The position numbers were made by a program, and so were the translations under genes. Under the pieces are notes generated by a model that saw nothing but the letters and a program-made list of their open reading frames with translations, was not told the origin of the DNA and ran no database searches. Below are positions 1-8,250 of a stretch of 64,000 bases of DNA, one piece after another. The stretch's first letter is position 1, and each line of letters begins with the position of its first letter. Origin of the DNA: Kitasatospora sp. DSM 101779 (GTDB lineage: Bacteria; Actinomycetota; Actinomycetes; Streptomycetales; Streptomycetaceae); assembly GCF_025655475.1 (NCBI RefSeq), contig NZ_JAHTIK010000001.1, positions 2,566,259-2,630,258 of the forward strand, in the 5' to 3' direction.

Positions 1-814
1 GGCCGGGACGCTGCGGCAGCAGGCCGGCGCCGAGGTCGCGCCGGGCGACCAGGGCGTAGGCGGCCGTGACGGCGAGGGCGGTGCCGACCGCGGGCAGCAG
101 CAGCGCCCACCAGCGGTCCCCGGCGAAGGGGCGGACCTGTTCGGCCCAGCCGATCGGCGAGAGCCAGCCCACCCAGGCCGGGCCGGCGTCGCCGACGGCG
201 CGCAGCACGAATGCGGTGCCGAGCAGTGCGCCGGCCAGGCCGTTGGCGGCGCGGGCGGTGCCGGCGACCTGGGCGGTGACCGCGGCGGTGCCGGCGAAGA
301 CCAGGCCGCAGCCGCCGAGGGCGAGTCCGAAGGCGATCGAGCCCGCCGGGGACTCCCCGGTGGCTGCGAGGCAGCCGGCGACGAGCCCGGCGAGCACCAG
401 GTCGGCGGTGGCGGCGGCGAGCAGCGCGGCGGTGAGCGGCGCACGGCGGCCGACCGCGCCGGCGCCGACGAGTTCGAGCCGGCCGTCCTCCTCCTCGGCC
501 CGGGTGTGCCGGACGACCAGCAGGGTGCTCATCAGGCCGGCCAGCACGGCGCCGAAGACGCCCATCCGCCAGGCCGTCAGTCCGCCGATGGTGGACGCGT
601 CGTGCAGCGGGCCGTACAGGGCGCGCAGCGAGGTGTTGGCGGCGATGCCCGCGGCGAAGCGGAGCCTGGCGCCCTCGGTGTCGTACAGCGAGCGGAAGGA
701 GACGGCGGTGGAGACGACCGAGGCGGCCAGCACGTAGACCCAGGCGGGCAGCACGATGCGGTCGCGGCGCAGCGCCAGGCGCAGCAGGACGGGGGTCCCG
801 GCGAGGGTGTTCAC
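1..814 (-). CDS. ABC exporter permease, N-terminal half (runs off left edge)
   Basis: Membrane subunit of a drug/antibiotic-type ABC exporter. The reading frame is open from a GTG at 814 to the window edge, about 271 codons. Its start overlaps the TGA of the ATPase gene (GTGA, 811-814), the usual sign of translational coupling. Several hydrophobic stretches alternate with loops, and a conserved [17 protein letters not shown] loop lies near residue 100. The visible part ends at [14 protein letters not shown]. In the family of roughly 530-residue actinomycete permeases annotated as exporters of polyketide antibiotics, that motif closes the first half, so I infer about half the gene is missing. 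The substrate cannot be read from sequence. Confidence 0.85.
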   Translation of the reverse strand, partial: MNTLAGTPVLLRLALRRDRIVLPAWVYVLAASVVSTAVSFRSLYDTEGARLRFAAGIAANTSLRALYGPLHDASTIGGLTAWRMGVFGAVLAGLMSTLLVVRHTRAEEEDGRLELVGAGAVGRRAPLTAALLAAATADLVLAGLVAGCLAATGESPAGSIAFGLALGGCGLVFAGTAAVTAQVAGTARAANGLAGALLGTAFVLRAVGDAGPAWVGWLSPIGWAEQVRPFAGDRWWALLLPAVGTALAVTAAYALVARRDLGAGLLPQRPG

Positions 815-1743
815 CGGGCCACCGCCGGGTCGGGAGCCTGGTCGCCGGGCTGCTTGCCGGGCCGGCCGCCGGGTTGTTCGTAGTGGCGCAGGAACAGCTC
901 CTCCAGGGTGGGCGGCCGGCTGGTGAGGCTGCGCACGCCGACGGCGGTCAGGGCGCGCAGCACCTCGTCGAGCCGGTCCGCGTCGACCTGGCAGCGGAGC
1001 CGCCGGCCGTCCGTCACGAGGTCGTGCACGCCGGTCAGTTCGGGCGATGGGCCGGCGAGTTCGGCGTCGATGGCGGTGCGGGTGAGGTGTCGCAGCTCGG
1101 CCAGGGTGCCGGTCTCCACGGTGCGGCCGGCGCGGATGATGCTGACGCGGTCGCAGAGCGCCTCGACCTCGGACAGGATGTGGCTGGAGAGCAGCACGGT
1201 GCGGCCGCGGTCGCGTTCCTCGGCGATGCAGCTGCGGAAGACCTCCTCCATCAGCGGGTCGAGGCCGGAGGTGGGTTCGTCCAGGACGAGCAGTTCGGCG
1301 TCGGAGGCCAGCGCGGCGACCAGGGCGACCTTCTGGCGGTTGCCCTTGGAGTAGGTGCGGCCCTTCTTGGTGGGGTCGAGCTCGAACCGTTCCAGCAGGT
1401 CGGCGCGGCGGGCCGGGTCGAGGCCGCCGCGGAGCCGGCCGAGCAGGTCGATGGCCTCGCCGCCGGAGAGGTTCCGCCAGAGGGTGACGTCGCCCGGCAC
1501 GTAGGCGAGGCGGCGGTGCAGTTCGACGGCGTCCCGCCACGGGTCGCCGTCGAGCAGCCGCACGGTGCCGGCGTCGGCGCGCAGCAGGCCGAGCAGGACG
1601 CGGATGGTGGTCGACTTGCCGGAGCCGTTCGGGCCGAGGAAGCCGTGCACCTCGCCGCGGGTGACGGTGAGGTCCAGCCCGTCCAGGGCGCGCGTCCGGC
1701 CGAAGTCCTTGACCAGGCCGGTCACCGAGATGGCGGTCGTCAT
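811..1743 (-). CDS. ABC exporter ATP-binding protein
   Basis: ATPase subunit, 310 residues, that would drive the downstream permease. Walker [10 protein letters not shown], a signature region reading [14 protein letters not shown], and Walker [14 protein letters not shown] are all present, followed by the H-loop SSHILSEVE. The C-terminal extension [18 protein letters not shown] is typical of drug/antibiotic ABC-2 exporters. I chose the ATG at 1743; a GTG at 1767 is in frame but falls inside the palindromic operator region. It is divergent from a GbsR/MarR-type regulator, which probably controls it. Confidence 0.9.
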   Translation of the reverse strand: MTTAISVTGLVKDFGRTRALDGLDLTVTRGEVHGFLGPNGSGKSTTIRVLLGLLRADAGTVRLLDGDPWRDAVELHRRLAYVPGDVTLWRNLSGGEAIDLLGRLRGGLDPARRADLLERFELDPTKKGRTYSKGNRQKVALVAALASDAELLVLDEPTSGLDPLMEEVFRSCIAEERDRGRTVLLSSHILSEVEALCDRVSIIRAGRTVETGTLAELRHLTRTAIDAELAGPSPELTGVHDLVTDGRRLRCQVDADRLDEVLRALTAVGVRSLTSRPPTLEELFLRHYEQPGGRPGKQPGDQAPDPAVAR

Positions 1744-1761
1744 GGCTCGACGGTACTCTCG

Positions 1762-1790
1762 ATTCACAGATTCGTGAAGTTCATGAATTC
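1762..1790. promoter_or_regulatory. Paired palindromes between ABC exporter and GbsR/MarR gene
   Basis: The divergent intergenic region holds two 8-bp palindromic elements 9 bp apart: TTCGTGAA at 1771-1778 (one base from perfect) and the perfect palindrome TTCATGAA at 1780-1787. An extra TTCAC lies at 1763-1767. The patch is AT-rich against its surroundings. Its position between the two promoters makes it the obvious candidate operator for the neighbouring GbsR/MarR regulator. The repeats are seen; binding is inference. Confidence 0.6.
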
Positions 1791-1866
1791 AGTGGATTTC
1801 CGCAAGGGCCGACCGGTCCCCGATGATGGTCCGAACGGTCGTGGCACGGAGGCGGGAGGCGGCGCG

Positions 1867-2373
1867 GTGGAACGGGACGGCGCGGCGGTCGGGGCCTTCG
1901 TGGAGCGCTTCGCCGCGGTGATGGCGGATGCGGGCTTCCCGCGGATGCCCGCCCGGGTCTTCACCGCCCTGCTCGCCAGCGACTCCGGCCGGCTGACCGC
2001 CGCCGAGCTCGCCGAGGCGCTGCAGATCAGCCCCGCCGCGGTGTCCGGCGCGGTGCGCTTCCTCGGCCAGGTCAACCTGGTCACCCGCGAACGCGAGGCG
2101 GGCTCCCGCCGGGACCGCTACCGGGTGCACGACGACGCCTGGTACGAGGCCTCCGTCCACCGCGACCGGGAGCTCGTCCGCTGGGAGTCGAGCCTGCGCG
2201 AGGGCATCGAGGCGCTCGGCCCGGATACCCCGGCCGGGGCCCGGCTGGCCGAGTCGCTGGCCTTCTTCGGCTTCATGCGCGAGGAGCTGCCGGCCCTGCT
2301 CGGCCGCTGGCACGACCGGCGTGAGCAGCTGCGTGCGGCCCTGACGCAGGCCCAGGACGCCGGCGCGCTCTGA
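1867..2373 (+). CDS. GbsR/MarR family transcriptional regulator
   Basis: Predicted DNA-binding repressor of 168 residues. The central winged helix-turn-helix reads LTAAELAEALQISPAAVSGA followed by RFLGQVNLVTREREAGSRRDRYRV, the recognition helix and wing typical of GbsR-like MarR proteins. The C-terminal half is helical (EALGPDTPAGARLAESLAFFGFMREELPALL in part) and would form the dimer. I chose the GTG at 1867 because GGGAGG at 1854-1859 sits 7 nt upstream. An ATG at 1783 is in frame but would place the operator inside the gene. It probably regulates the divergent ABC exporter. Confidence 0.85.
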   Translation: MERDGAAVGAFVERFAAVMADAGFPRMPARVFTALLASDSGRLTAAELAEALQISPAAVSGAVRFLGQVNLVTREREAGSRRDRYRVHDDAWYEASVHRDRELVRWESSLREGIEALGPDTPAGARLAESLAFFGFMREELPALLGRWHDRREQLRAALTQAQDAGAL

Positions 2374-2380
2374 CGCGGGC

Positions 2381-3009
2381 TCAGGACGGCAGCAGCGCGT
2401 CCAGGTAGCGGGCGGCCTCGACCCTCAGGTCCTGCGGGCCCGGGGCTCCGGACCTGCGGCCCGCCCCCGCCGCCGCATGGAAGATCACGCCCTCGCACCA
2501 GCGGACCAGCCGCCGGGCGTCCCCGGCCGGGTCGCGCGAGCCGGCGGCGGCCAGCAGCGCCGCGGCCCTCTCCGCGAAACCCGCACCCAGCCGGTCGTAG
2601 ACGGCCCGCAGCTCGGGGCGCCGGGTGGCCTCCAGGGCGAGTCCAGCCGGGCCAGGGTGAGCGGCAGGCCGCCGGTCAGCGCCCCGTGCACCCCGGAGGC
2701 GACCCCGTCGAGCAGCAGGTCGCGCGGTGGCCGGTCCGGGTCGGCGGCCGCCGACCCGGACCCGGCGGTCTCCAGGTCGGCGATCCGGGTGAGCGCGAGC
2801 GCCAGCAGGGCGGCCCGGGTACGGGCGTGGTTGGAGGCGGAGCCGGCCGGCAGCCCGGCGGCTTCGTCGACGGCGCGGTGGGTGAGGCCGCGCAGGCCGC
2901 GGTCGGCGATCAGGGCGATGACGGTGTCGGCGATCAGGGCGGCGCGCGGCGTACTCAGGTCGTGGTGCACGAACGCGCCGCCACCCTCCCGGCTGCCCCG
3001 CACCACCAC
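2381..3009 (-). pseudogene. TetR-type regulator with a one-base frameshift
   Basis: A TetR-like regulator split over two minus-strand frames. The N-terminal frame from 3009 encodes the HTH (LIADTVIALIADRGLRGLTH then RAVDEAAGLPAGSASNHART) and continues to GGLPLTLARLDS. The expected C-terminal domain (LALEATRRPELRAVYDRLGA, then the run to YLDALLPS) is in another frame and stops at 2381. The break is at 2640/2641: restoring one base there would rejoin the frames. The deletion could be genuine, leaving a truncated protein, or a sequencing error. The start could also be a GTG a few codons inside. Confidence 0.75.
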
Positions 3010-3065
3010 CGTCGCGGCCCGCTCCCGCCAGGTCGGCCGGCTGGTCGCACTGCGGGCCGCCCCCC

Positions 3066-3174
3066 GGCGGTCGCCCTGCGGGACGCCTTCCTCGCCGCGG
3101 TCGGCCGGCTGCCCGAGCGGGCGGCCGTCCGGGCGGCGGCGTCACTGCTGGACTGGCGGCTGCCGACGGGGTGA
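3066..3174 (+). pseudogene. Possible gene remnant (unidentified C-terminal fragment)
   Basis: A short plus-strand stretch has strongly coding-like composition: almost every third base is G or C, and the translation VALRDAFLAAVGRLPERAAV continues to LLDWRLPTG before a TGA at 3172-3174. No start codon or ribosome binding site is visible in this frame. The preceding 60 bases look coding in a different frame (VGRLVALRAAPRR), as though one frameshift separated them. I do not recognise the family. It may be the tail of a decayed gene, or chance. Confidence 0.2.
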
Positions 3175-3197
3175 CACCCGGACGGGGTGACGCCGGC

Positions 3198-4220
3198 TCA
3201 GCCGAGGTAGGCCGGGGCCACCGCGGAGCGGGTGAGGACGGCGGGGCCGCCGGTGCCGTCGGCGGGGACGGTCCAGAGGTCGGCGCCGTAGTCGCCGGCC
3301 AGGGCGTAGACCAGGGTGTGGCCGTCGGCCCAGAGCGCCTGGTCGTCGATGGTGCGCTGCTCGGCGGTGGCGGTCTCGGTCATGGTGGCCAGGTCGAGCA
3401 CGTACAGCCGCCACGGGGCGTCCGGGGAGGCGCCGGCCACCCGCTTCTTGTAGGCGACGCGGGTGCCGTCCGGCGACAGCGAGGGGCACTCCACGTTCTG
3501 GTGCAGGGTGGTGAGCGTCCGGGCACCGAGGTCGCCGCGGACGAGGTAGGTCCTCCCGCCGGTGGCGACGGTGGCGTAGAAGCCGTTGTCGTCGGCGAAG
3601 GTGACGCCCCAGATGTTGGTGTCGGGCGCCTTCAGCGGCCTGCCGCCGTCGAGGACGGTGAAGGCCTCCAGGTTGTCGTACAGGGTCCAGCCGCGGGTGT
3701 CGACGATCGAGGTGCGGGTGGAGAAGTCGGTGCCCGCGTACGAGTCGCCGCTGACGAAGACCGTCCAGGCGGCCAGGCGGCCGGAGGGCGAGACCCGGGA
3801 GCGGGTGGGGATGCCCGCCGCCGGGTACCGCCTGAGCTCGTGCAGGCCCGCGTCGAGGACGACCGCGGTGTAGCGGTCGCCCAGCCCCTCCTGCTCGCCC
3901 TGCAGGCAGATGCCGGTGCCCGCGGCGGCATGGAACCGCAGGCACGTGACACCGGAGGCGGTCCGCGGGCCGTCCGGCCGGTCGGCGGGCACCGCGGTGA
4001 TCTCGTCACGGTGCGGCCCCCAGGCGGTGGAGCGGAACAGCAGCCGGCGGGAACCGTCCGGGGCGAGAGAGACCGGCCCGGGGGTGATCACGGGCCCGCC
4101 CGCCTGCTCCCGGTCCTTGCGGCCGGAGCGGTCGGCGGCGTGCAGCACCGCCACCGTGCCGACCGCCCCGAGCAGCAGGACGGCGGCCAGCAGGGTCAGC
4201 AGGCGGGTGGTGCGCGTCAT
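3198..4220 (-). CDS. TolB-like beta-propeller protein, membrane-anchored or secreted
   Basis: A 340-residue protein with an N-terminal signal/anchor helix (LLTLLAAVLLLGAVGTVAVL, residues about 7-26), then repeated beta-propeller blades of WD40/PD40 type. Typical blade motifs are VSPSGRLAAWTVF, CPSLSPDGTRVAYKKR and DQALWADGHTLVYALAGDYG. Such proteins sit outside the membrane and bind partners; no catalytic residues are evident. The ATG at 4220 overlaps the TGA of the MFS gene (ATGA), so it is the last gene of a phosphoesterase-MFS-propeller operon. Its partner is not known. Confidence 0.8.
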   Translation of the reverse strand: MTRTTRLLTLLAAVLLLGAVGTVAVLHAADRSGRKDREQAGGPVITPGPVSLAPDGSRRLLFRSTAWGPHRDEITAVPADRPDGPRTASGVTCLRFHAAAGTGICLQGEQEGLGDRYTAVVLDAGLHELRRYPAAGIPTRSRVSPSGRLAAWTVFVSGDSYAGTDFSTRTSIVDTRGWTLYDNLEAFTVLDGGRPLKAPDTNIWGVTFADDNGFYATVATGGRTYLVRGDLGARTLTTLHQNVECPSLSPDGTRVAYKKRVAGASPDAPWRLYVLDLATMTETATAEQRTIDDQALWADGHTLVYALAGDYGADLWTVPADGTGGPAVLTRSAVAPAYLG

Positions 4221-5593
4221 GCGGGGTGCTCCTCGGTGGTGCCGCCCCAACGGGCGGAGTCGGGGCTGTGGGGGGAGTCGGGGGTGCGGATCAGCAGGGT
4301 CGCCGCCGCGGCGGCGACGGCGAGGGCGGCGGCGGCGACCGCCAGCACGGACTGCCCGCCCCACAGGGTCCAGCCGGCGCCGAACGCCAGCGAGCAGCCG
4401 AAACGGGCCAGCGTCTGTCCGGTGCCGACCAGGGCGAGCCCGGCGCCCTGCTGCTCGGCGGGCACGGTCGCGGAGGCGGCCGCGGCCAGCACGCCGTCGG
4501 TCGCCGCGTAGAACGAGCCGTGCAGCAGCAGCACGACCGGCGCCGCCCACCAGGCGTGCAGCGGGGCGAGCAGCAGCCCGTACCCGGCGAGCAGCACCAG
4601 GTGGCCGAACAGGAAGAGCCGGCGGCGGCCGATCCGGTCCGCGGCCATGCCGAGCGGCACGGCCAGCAGCAGGAAGGCGGCCGCGGTGCCGAGCGGCAGC
4701 AGCGGGAAGAGGTGCGCCGGCAGCTCGAGCCGGCGCTGCAGCAGCAGGTACAGGAAGGAGTCGCTGACGGTGGTCAGTCCGAGCAGGACGGCGGCCAGGG
4801 TGAGCCGCCGCAGCGCGGGCAGCCGCAGCAGGGCCAGCGAGTCGCGCAGGGCGGGGCGCGGCCCGTCGGCGGGGGCGGCGGCGGTACGGCCGGGGACGAA
4901 GAGCAGCAGCACCAGCACACCGAGGGCGGCGATGCAGGCGGAGACGGCGAAGACCGCGTCGTAGCCGTCGGTGGCGAGCCGGAGCAGGGCGAAGGCGACC
5001 AGCGGGCCGAGCAGCGCGCCGGTGGTGTCCATGGCGCGGTGCACGCCGAACGCCCGCCCGCGGTGCTCGGGTGCGGTGGCCAGCGAGATCAGGGCGTCGC
5101 GCGGGGCGGTCCGCAACCCCTTGCCGGTGCGGTCGACCGCCAGCACCGCGCTGAGCAGCGGCAGGGTGTGGACGAGCAGCAGCAGCGGCTTGCAGACCGC
5201 GGACAGGCCGTAGCCGATCGCGGCGACGGCCTTGTGCCGGCCCCGGCCGCGGTCCGCGGCGTGCCCGCCGACCAGTCGGACGAGCGCGCCGACGCCGTTG
5301 TGTACGCCGTCGAGCAGGCCGAAGCCGAGCGGGGAGAGCCCGAGTCCGGCGACCACGTACAGCGGCAGCACCGCGCTGACCATCTCCGAGGAGACGTCGG
5401 TGATCAGGCTGACCGTGCCCAGGGCCAGGACGGTGCCGGGCACCGCGGCGGCGCGCCGCCCCGGGCGGATGCCCGGGACGGCGGCCGGATCGGTGCTGCG
5501 GCTCGCGGCGCTGTCGGCGTCGTCGCTGCCGACCGTGGTGCTGCCGGCCCCGGCGGCGGTGGCCTTGGTGCTGCGGGAGTCCGCGAGGTACAC
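4217..5593 (-). CDS. MFS transporter
   Basis: Predicted 458-residue major facilitator with about 12 membrane helices after a hydrophilic N-terminus of some 40 residues rich in Ser, Asp and Ala. Marker motifs include GTVSLITDVSSEMVSAVLPL in the first helix, a loop reading GGHAADRGRGRHKAVAAIGY, and AADRIGRRRLFLFG after the seventh helix. The STDVSSEM-like first helix is seen in a subgroup of MFS proteins of unknown substrate. The GTG at 5593 lies 5 nt past the stop of the phosphoesterase, with only a weak ribosome binding site, so coupling is likely. Downstream it overlaps the propeller gene by four bases. Confidence 0.85.
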   Translation of the reverse strand: MYLADSRSTKATAAGAGSTTVGSDDADSAASRSTDPAAVPGIRPGRRAAAVPGTVLALGTVSLITDVSSEMVSAVLPLYVVAGLGLSPLGFGLLDGVHNGVGALVRLVGGHAADRGRGRHKAVAAIGYGLSAVCKPLLLLVHTLPLLSAVLAVDRTGKGLRTAPRDALISLATAPEHRGRAFGVHRAMDTTGALLGPLVAFALLRLATDGYDAVFAVSACIAALGVLVLLLFVPGRTAAAPADGPRPALRDSLALLRLPALRRLTLAAVLLGLTTVSDSFLYLLLQRRLELPAHLFPLLPLGTAAAFLLLAVPLGMAADRIGRRRLFLFGHLVLLAGYGLLLAPLHAWWAAPVVLLLHGSFYAATDGVLAAAASATVPAEQQGAGLALVGTGQTLARFGCSLAFGAGWTLWGGQSVLAVAAAALAVAAAAATLLIRTPDSPHSPDSARWGGTTEEHPA

Positions 5594-5598
5594 GGGCG

Positions 5599-6495
5599 TC
5601 AGTTCCAGATGCCGGTGATGTCGGAGGCGGTCGCGGCGTTGCCCGCGTGGCTGGTCAGGCCGGCCAGGTCCTCCAGGGTGCGCAGCACGTTGTAGTGGTT
5701 GTAGGTGGTGGCGGTAGAGCTGCCGGCGGCGACGTGCTCGCCGTAGAGGATCGTCGGGATGCGGTTGCCGGAGAGCTTGTTGTCCTCGTCGAAGGTCACC
5801 ACGAGCATGCTGTTGTGGGTCTTCGCCCAGGTCGCGTAGGCGCCCAGGTTGTTCTGGATCCAGGTGTCGCCGGTGGAGACCGAGCAGTCGTGCATGTCGC
5901 TGCACAGGTTCGGCACCACGAACGACACCTTGGGCAGGGTGGTGTAGTCGGTCGGGAACTGGGTCATGGTCTTCGCGGTCGAGGTCGGCACGTTGGAGAA
6001 GCCGAACCACGGGTTGTGCTTCTGCGCGTACTTGGTCGCGCTGTTGCTGCAGACGGTCGAACCCTGGCTGGGCAGGCCCTCGTTGTAGCTCGCCCAGGTC
6101 TGGCCGGCGGCGATCAGCTCGGAGGCGAGGTTCGGCGCCGAGATCGAGCCGACGGTGACGCAGCTGTCGTCGGTGCGGCCCTGGTTGGAGCCCGAGAACA
6201 GCTGGTAGTAGTTGGGCTCGCTGGGGTGGGTGAGGCCGTAGGACTGGGTCAGGTTGGCCCCGCCGGCCTTCAGGGTGTTGTTCAGGTACGGCGCGCTGGA
6301 GCTGCCGATGACCTGCGAGTAGGCGTGGTTCTCCATCACCACGACCACGACGTGGTCGGGGGTGGGGAGGGTGGCGGCCTGGGCGGTGGCGCCGGTGACG
6401 GCCCAGATGCCGAGCGATCCGGCGGCCATTGCCACGGCGCCCGCGAGGGCGGTGAAGGTGCGCCGGTTGCGCTTCGGGGTCCGAGCGGCGGTCAT
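5599..6495 (-). CDS. Secreted phosphoesterase (acid phosphatase-like, PF04185 type)
   Basis: A 298-residue exported hydrolase. The N-terminus is basic (MTAARTPKRNRR), followed by a hydrophobic stretch and a cleavage-like AQAA near residue 47. The mature part opens with DHVVVVVMENHAYSQVIG, the phosphoesterase motif around the metal-binding and nucleophile region, and continues with LTHPSEPNYYQLFSG and VVTFDEDN, conserved in AcpA/phospholipase C-like alkaline phosphatase-fold enzymes. GGAGGA stands 7 nt before the ATG. It heads the operon with the MFS and propeller genes. The likely role is releasing phosphate from organic esters outside the cell; the substrate is unknown. Confidence 0.85.
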   Translation of the reverse strand: MTAARTPKRNRRTFTALAGAVAMAAGSLGIWAVTGATAQAATLPTPDHVVVVVMENHAYSQVIGSSSAPYLNNTLKAGGANLTQSYGLTHPSEPNYYQLFSGSNQGRTDDSCVTVGSISAPNLASELIAAGQTWASYNEGLPSQGSTVCSNSATKYAQKHNPWFGFSNVPTSTAKTMTQFPTDYTTLPKVSFVVPNLCSDMHDCSVSTGDTWIQNNLGAYATWAKTHNSMLVVTFDEDNKLSGNRIPTILYGEHVAAGSSTATTYNHYNVLRTLEDLAGLTSHAGNAATASDITGIWN

Positions 6496-6732
6496 GCTGT
6501 CCTCCGTACGAGGGGCGGCAGTTGACGGGGTGGAACGGGGGTGCTGCGTACTGCGACCGGTCGAGCGGCCAAACCCTAGGCGGGGGCCGGTGGCCGGGGC
6601 CGCGCCTGGGAAGTGAAGAACGGAAGAACAGCACCCGACGCCGGTACGTCCCATCTCACACCCGCCGCGATTGACCCGCCCGTCGCGCCCGTGGTGGGAT
6701 TTCCGGCAGGTCGGAGGGGTTGCGGAGGCACG

Positions 6733-8250
6733 GTGGTGGAGCTGGACGGCCCGCTGGTCGCCGGTGTCGGCGCCCGCCCCGGCACCCCGGCCGACGCCGT
6801 CCTGGCGTTGCTCGACGAGGCGCTGGCCGGCGCCGGTCTCGACCGCACGGAGCTCGTGCTGCTGGCCACCGTCGAGGCCAGGGCGGCCGAGCCCGGACTG
6901 TGCGAGGCCGCCCGGATCCTCGGGGTCCCGCTGACCGCGCACCCGGCGGCCGTGCTCGCCGCGGTGCCCGTACCGAACCCCTCCGCGGCCGTCCGCGCCG
7001 CCCTCGGCACCCCCGGAGTCGCCGAGGCCGCCGCCCTGGCCGAGGCCCCCGGCGGGCGCCTGGTGGTGCCCAAGACGGCGTCCCGGACGGCCACGGTCGC
7101 AATCGCCCGCCGCGCGGCCGCCCCGGCCGGCGCCGGCCGGACCGGACACCCGGGCAGCCCCGACCGCCCCGCGACCCCTCGGGAGAACACCGCGATGAGC
7201 ACCGACTTCGACCTCCGGCACCACGGCGACGCGGAGGTCCGCGCCGCCGGCCTGGTCGACCTCGCCGTCAACGTCCGCACCGGCACCCCTCCCGGCTGGC
7301 TGCGCGACCGGCTCGCCGCCACCCTCGGCGACCTCGCCGCCTACCCGGACCCGGCCGCCGCCCGCGCCGCCGTCGCCGCCCGGCACGGCCGCCCGGTCGG
7401 CGAGGTGCTGCTCACCGCCGGCGCCGCCGAGGCCTTCGTCCTGCTCGCCCGCACACTGACGGCACGTCACGTCTGTGTGGTCCACCCGCAGTTCACCGAA
7501 CCGGAGGCCGCACTGCGGGACGCCGGACACACCGTGCACCGGGCGGTGCTGCGCGCCGAGGACGGCTTCCGGCTGACCTCCGGCGCGGTACCCGAGGAGG
7601 CCGACCTGGTGGTGATCGGCAACCCCACCAACCCCACCTCCGTGCTGCACCCGGCCGAGGACGTGGCCGCGCTCGCCCGCCCCGGCCGCACCCTGGTCGT
7701 CGACGAGGCCTTCATGGACACCGTCCCGGGCGAGAGCGCGGCCCTCGCCGGGGTGCGCGGCCTGCCGGGCCGGGTGGTCGTGCTGCGCAGCCTCACCAAG
7801 ACCTGGGGCCTGGCCGGGCTGCGGATCGGCTACGTGCTCGGCCCGGCGGAGCTGATCGCCGAACTCGCCGCCGCCCAGCCGCTCTGGCCGGTCTCCACCC
7901 CGGCGCTGGCCGCCGCCGAGGCCTGTTCGGCGCCGGCCGCGCTCGCCGAGGCCGAGGAGGCCGCCCGCACCCTGGCCGCCCACCGGTCGCACCTGCTGGA
8001 GGGCCTGCGCGGTGTCCCCGGGGTCCGGGTGCACGGCGTCCCGGCGTCCTCCTTCCTGCTGGCGGAGCTCGCCGGCGCGGCCGCGGTGCGGGAGCGGCTG
8101 CGGGAGGCCGGGTTCGCGGTGCGGCGCGGCGACACCTTCCCCGGCCTCGGGCCGGACTGGCTGCGGATCGCCGTCCGGGACGGGGCCACCAGCGACCGTT
8201 TCCTCGCCGCGCTGTCCGCCGCCGTCGGCGCCCCGGTCACCGCAGGCTGA
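6733..8250 (+). CDS. cobC: CbiG C-terminal domain fused to CobC-like PLP aminotransferase
   Basis: A 505-residue two-domain protein for the cobalamin pathway. Residues 1-125 match the CbiG C-terminal domain: LVAGVGARPGTPADAVLALL, then ALGTPGVAEAAALAEAPGGR. CbiG acts on cobalt-precorrin-5A. From about residue 155 comes a fold-type I PLP enzyme of the Rv2231c/CobC (threonine-phosphate decarboxylase-like) type: DLAVNVRTGTPP, VVIGNPTNPTS, the LVVDEAFMD strand, and SLTKTWGLAGLRIGY with the PLP lysine. GGAGG at 6724-6728 supports the GTG at 6733 or 6736. An internal ATG at 7195 behind GGGAGA could also yield CobC alone. No other cob genes are nearby. Confidence 0.85.
   Translation: MVELDGPLVAGVGARPGTPADAVLALLDEALAGAGLDRTELVLLATVEARAAEPGLCEAARILGVPLTAHPAAVLAAVPVPNPSAAVRAALGTPGVAEAAALAEAPGGRLVVPKTASRTATVAIARRAAAPAGAGRTGHPGSPDRPATPRENTAMSTDFDLRHHGDAEVRAAGLVDLAVNVRTGTPPGWLRDRLAATLGDLAAYPDPAAARAAVAARHGRPVGEVLLTAGAAEAFVLLARTLTARHVCVVHPQFTEPEAALRDAGHTVHRAVLRAEDGFRLTSGAVPEEADLVVIGNPTNPTSVLHPAEDVAALARPGRTLVVDEAFMDTVPGESAALAGVRGLPGRVVVLRSLTKTWGLAGLRIGYVLGPAELIAELAAAQPLWPVSTPALAAAEACSAPAALAEAEEAARTLAAHRSHLLEGLRGVPGVRVHGVPASSFLLAELAGAAAVRERLREAGFAVRRGDTFPGLGPDWLRIAVRDGATSDRFLAALSAAVGAPVTAG

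Noticed and set aside
6496..6620. PHO box upstream of the secreted phosphoesterase from GTTCTTCC/GTTCTTCA repeats.
   Set aside because: The spacing is 8 nt, not 11, and the core lacks GTTCA with the right flanks.
6613..6732. Upstream extension of the CbiG-CobC frame to an ATG at 6613.
   Set aside because: The extra 40 residues are not CbiG-like, and GGAGG sits directly before the GTGs at 6733/6736.
6496..6732. Cobalamin riboswitch upstream of the CbiG-CobC fusion.
   Set aside because: The gap to the phosphoesterase is short, and no B12-box-like conserved core was recognised.
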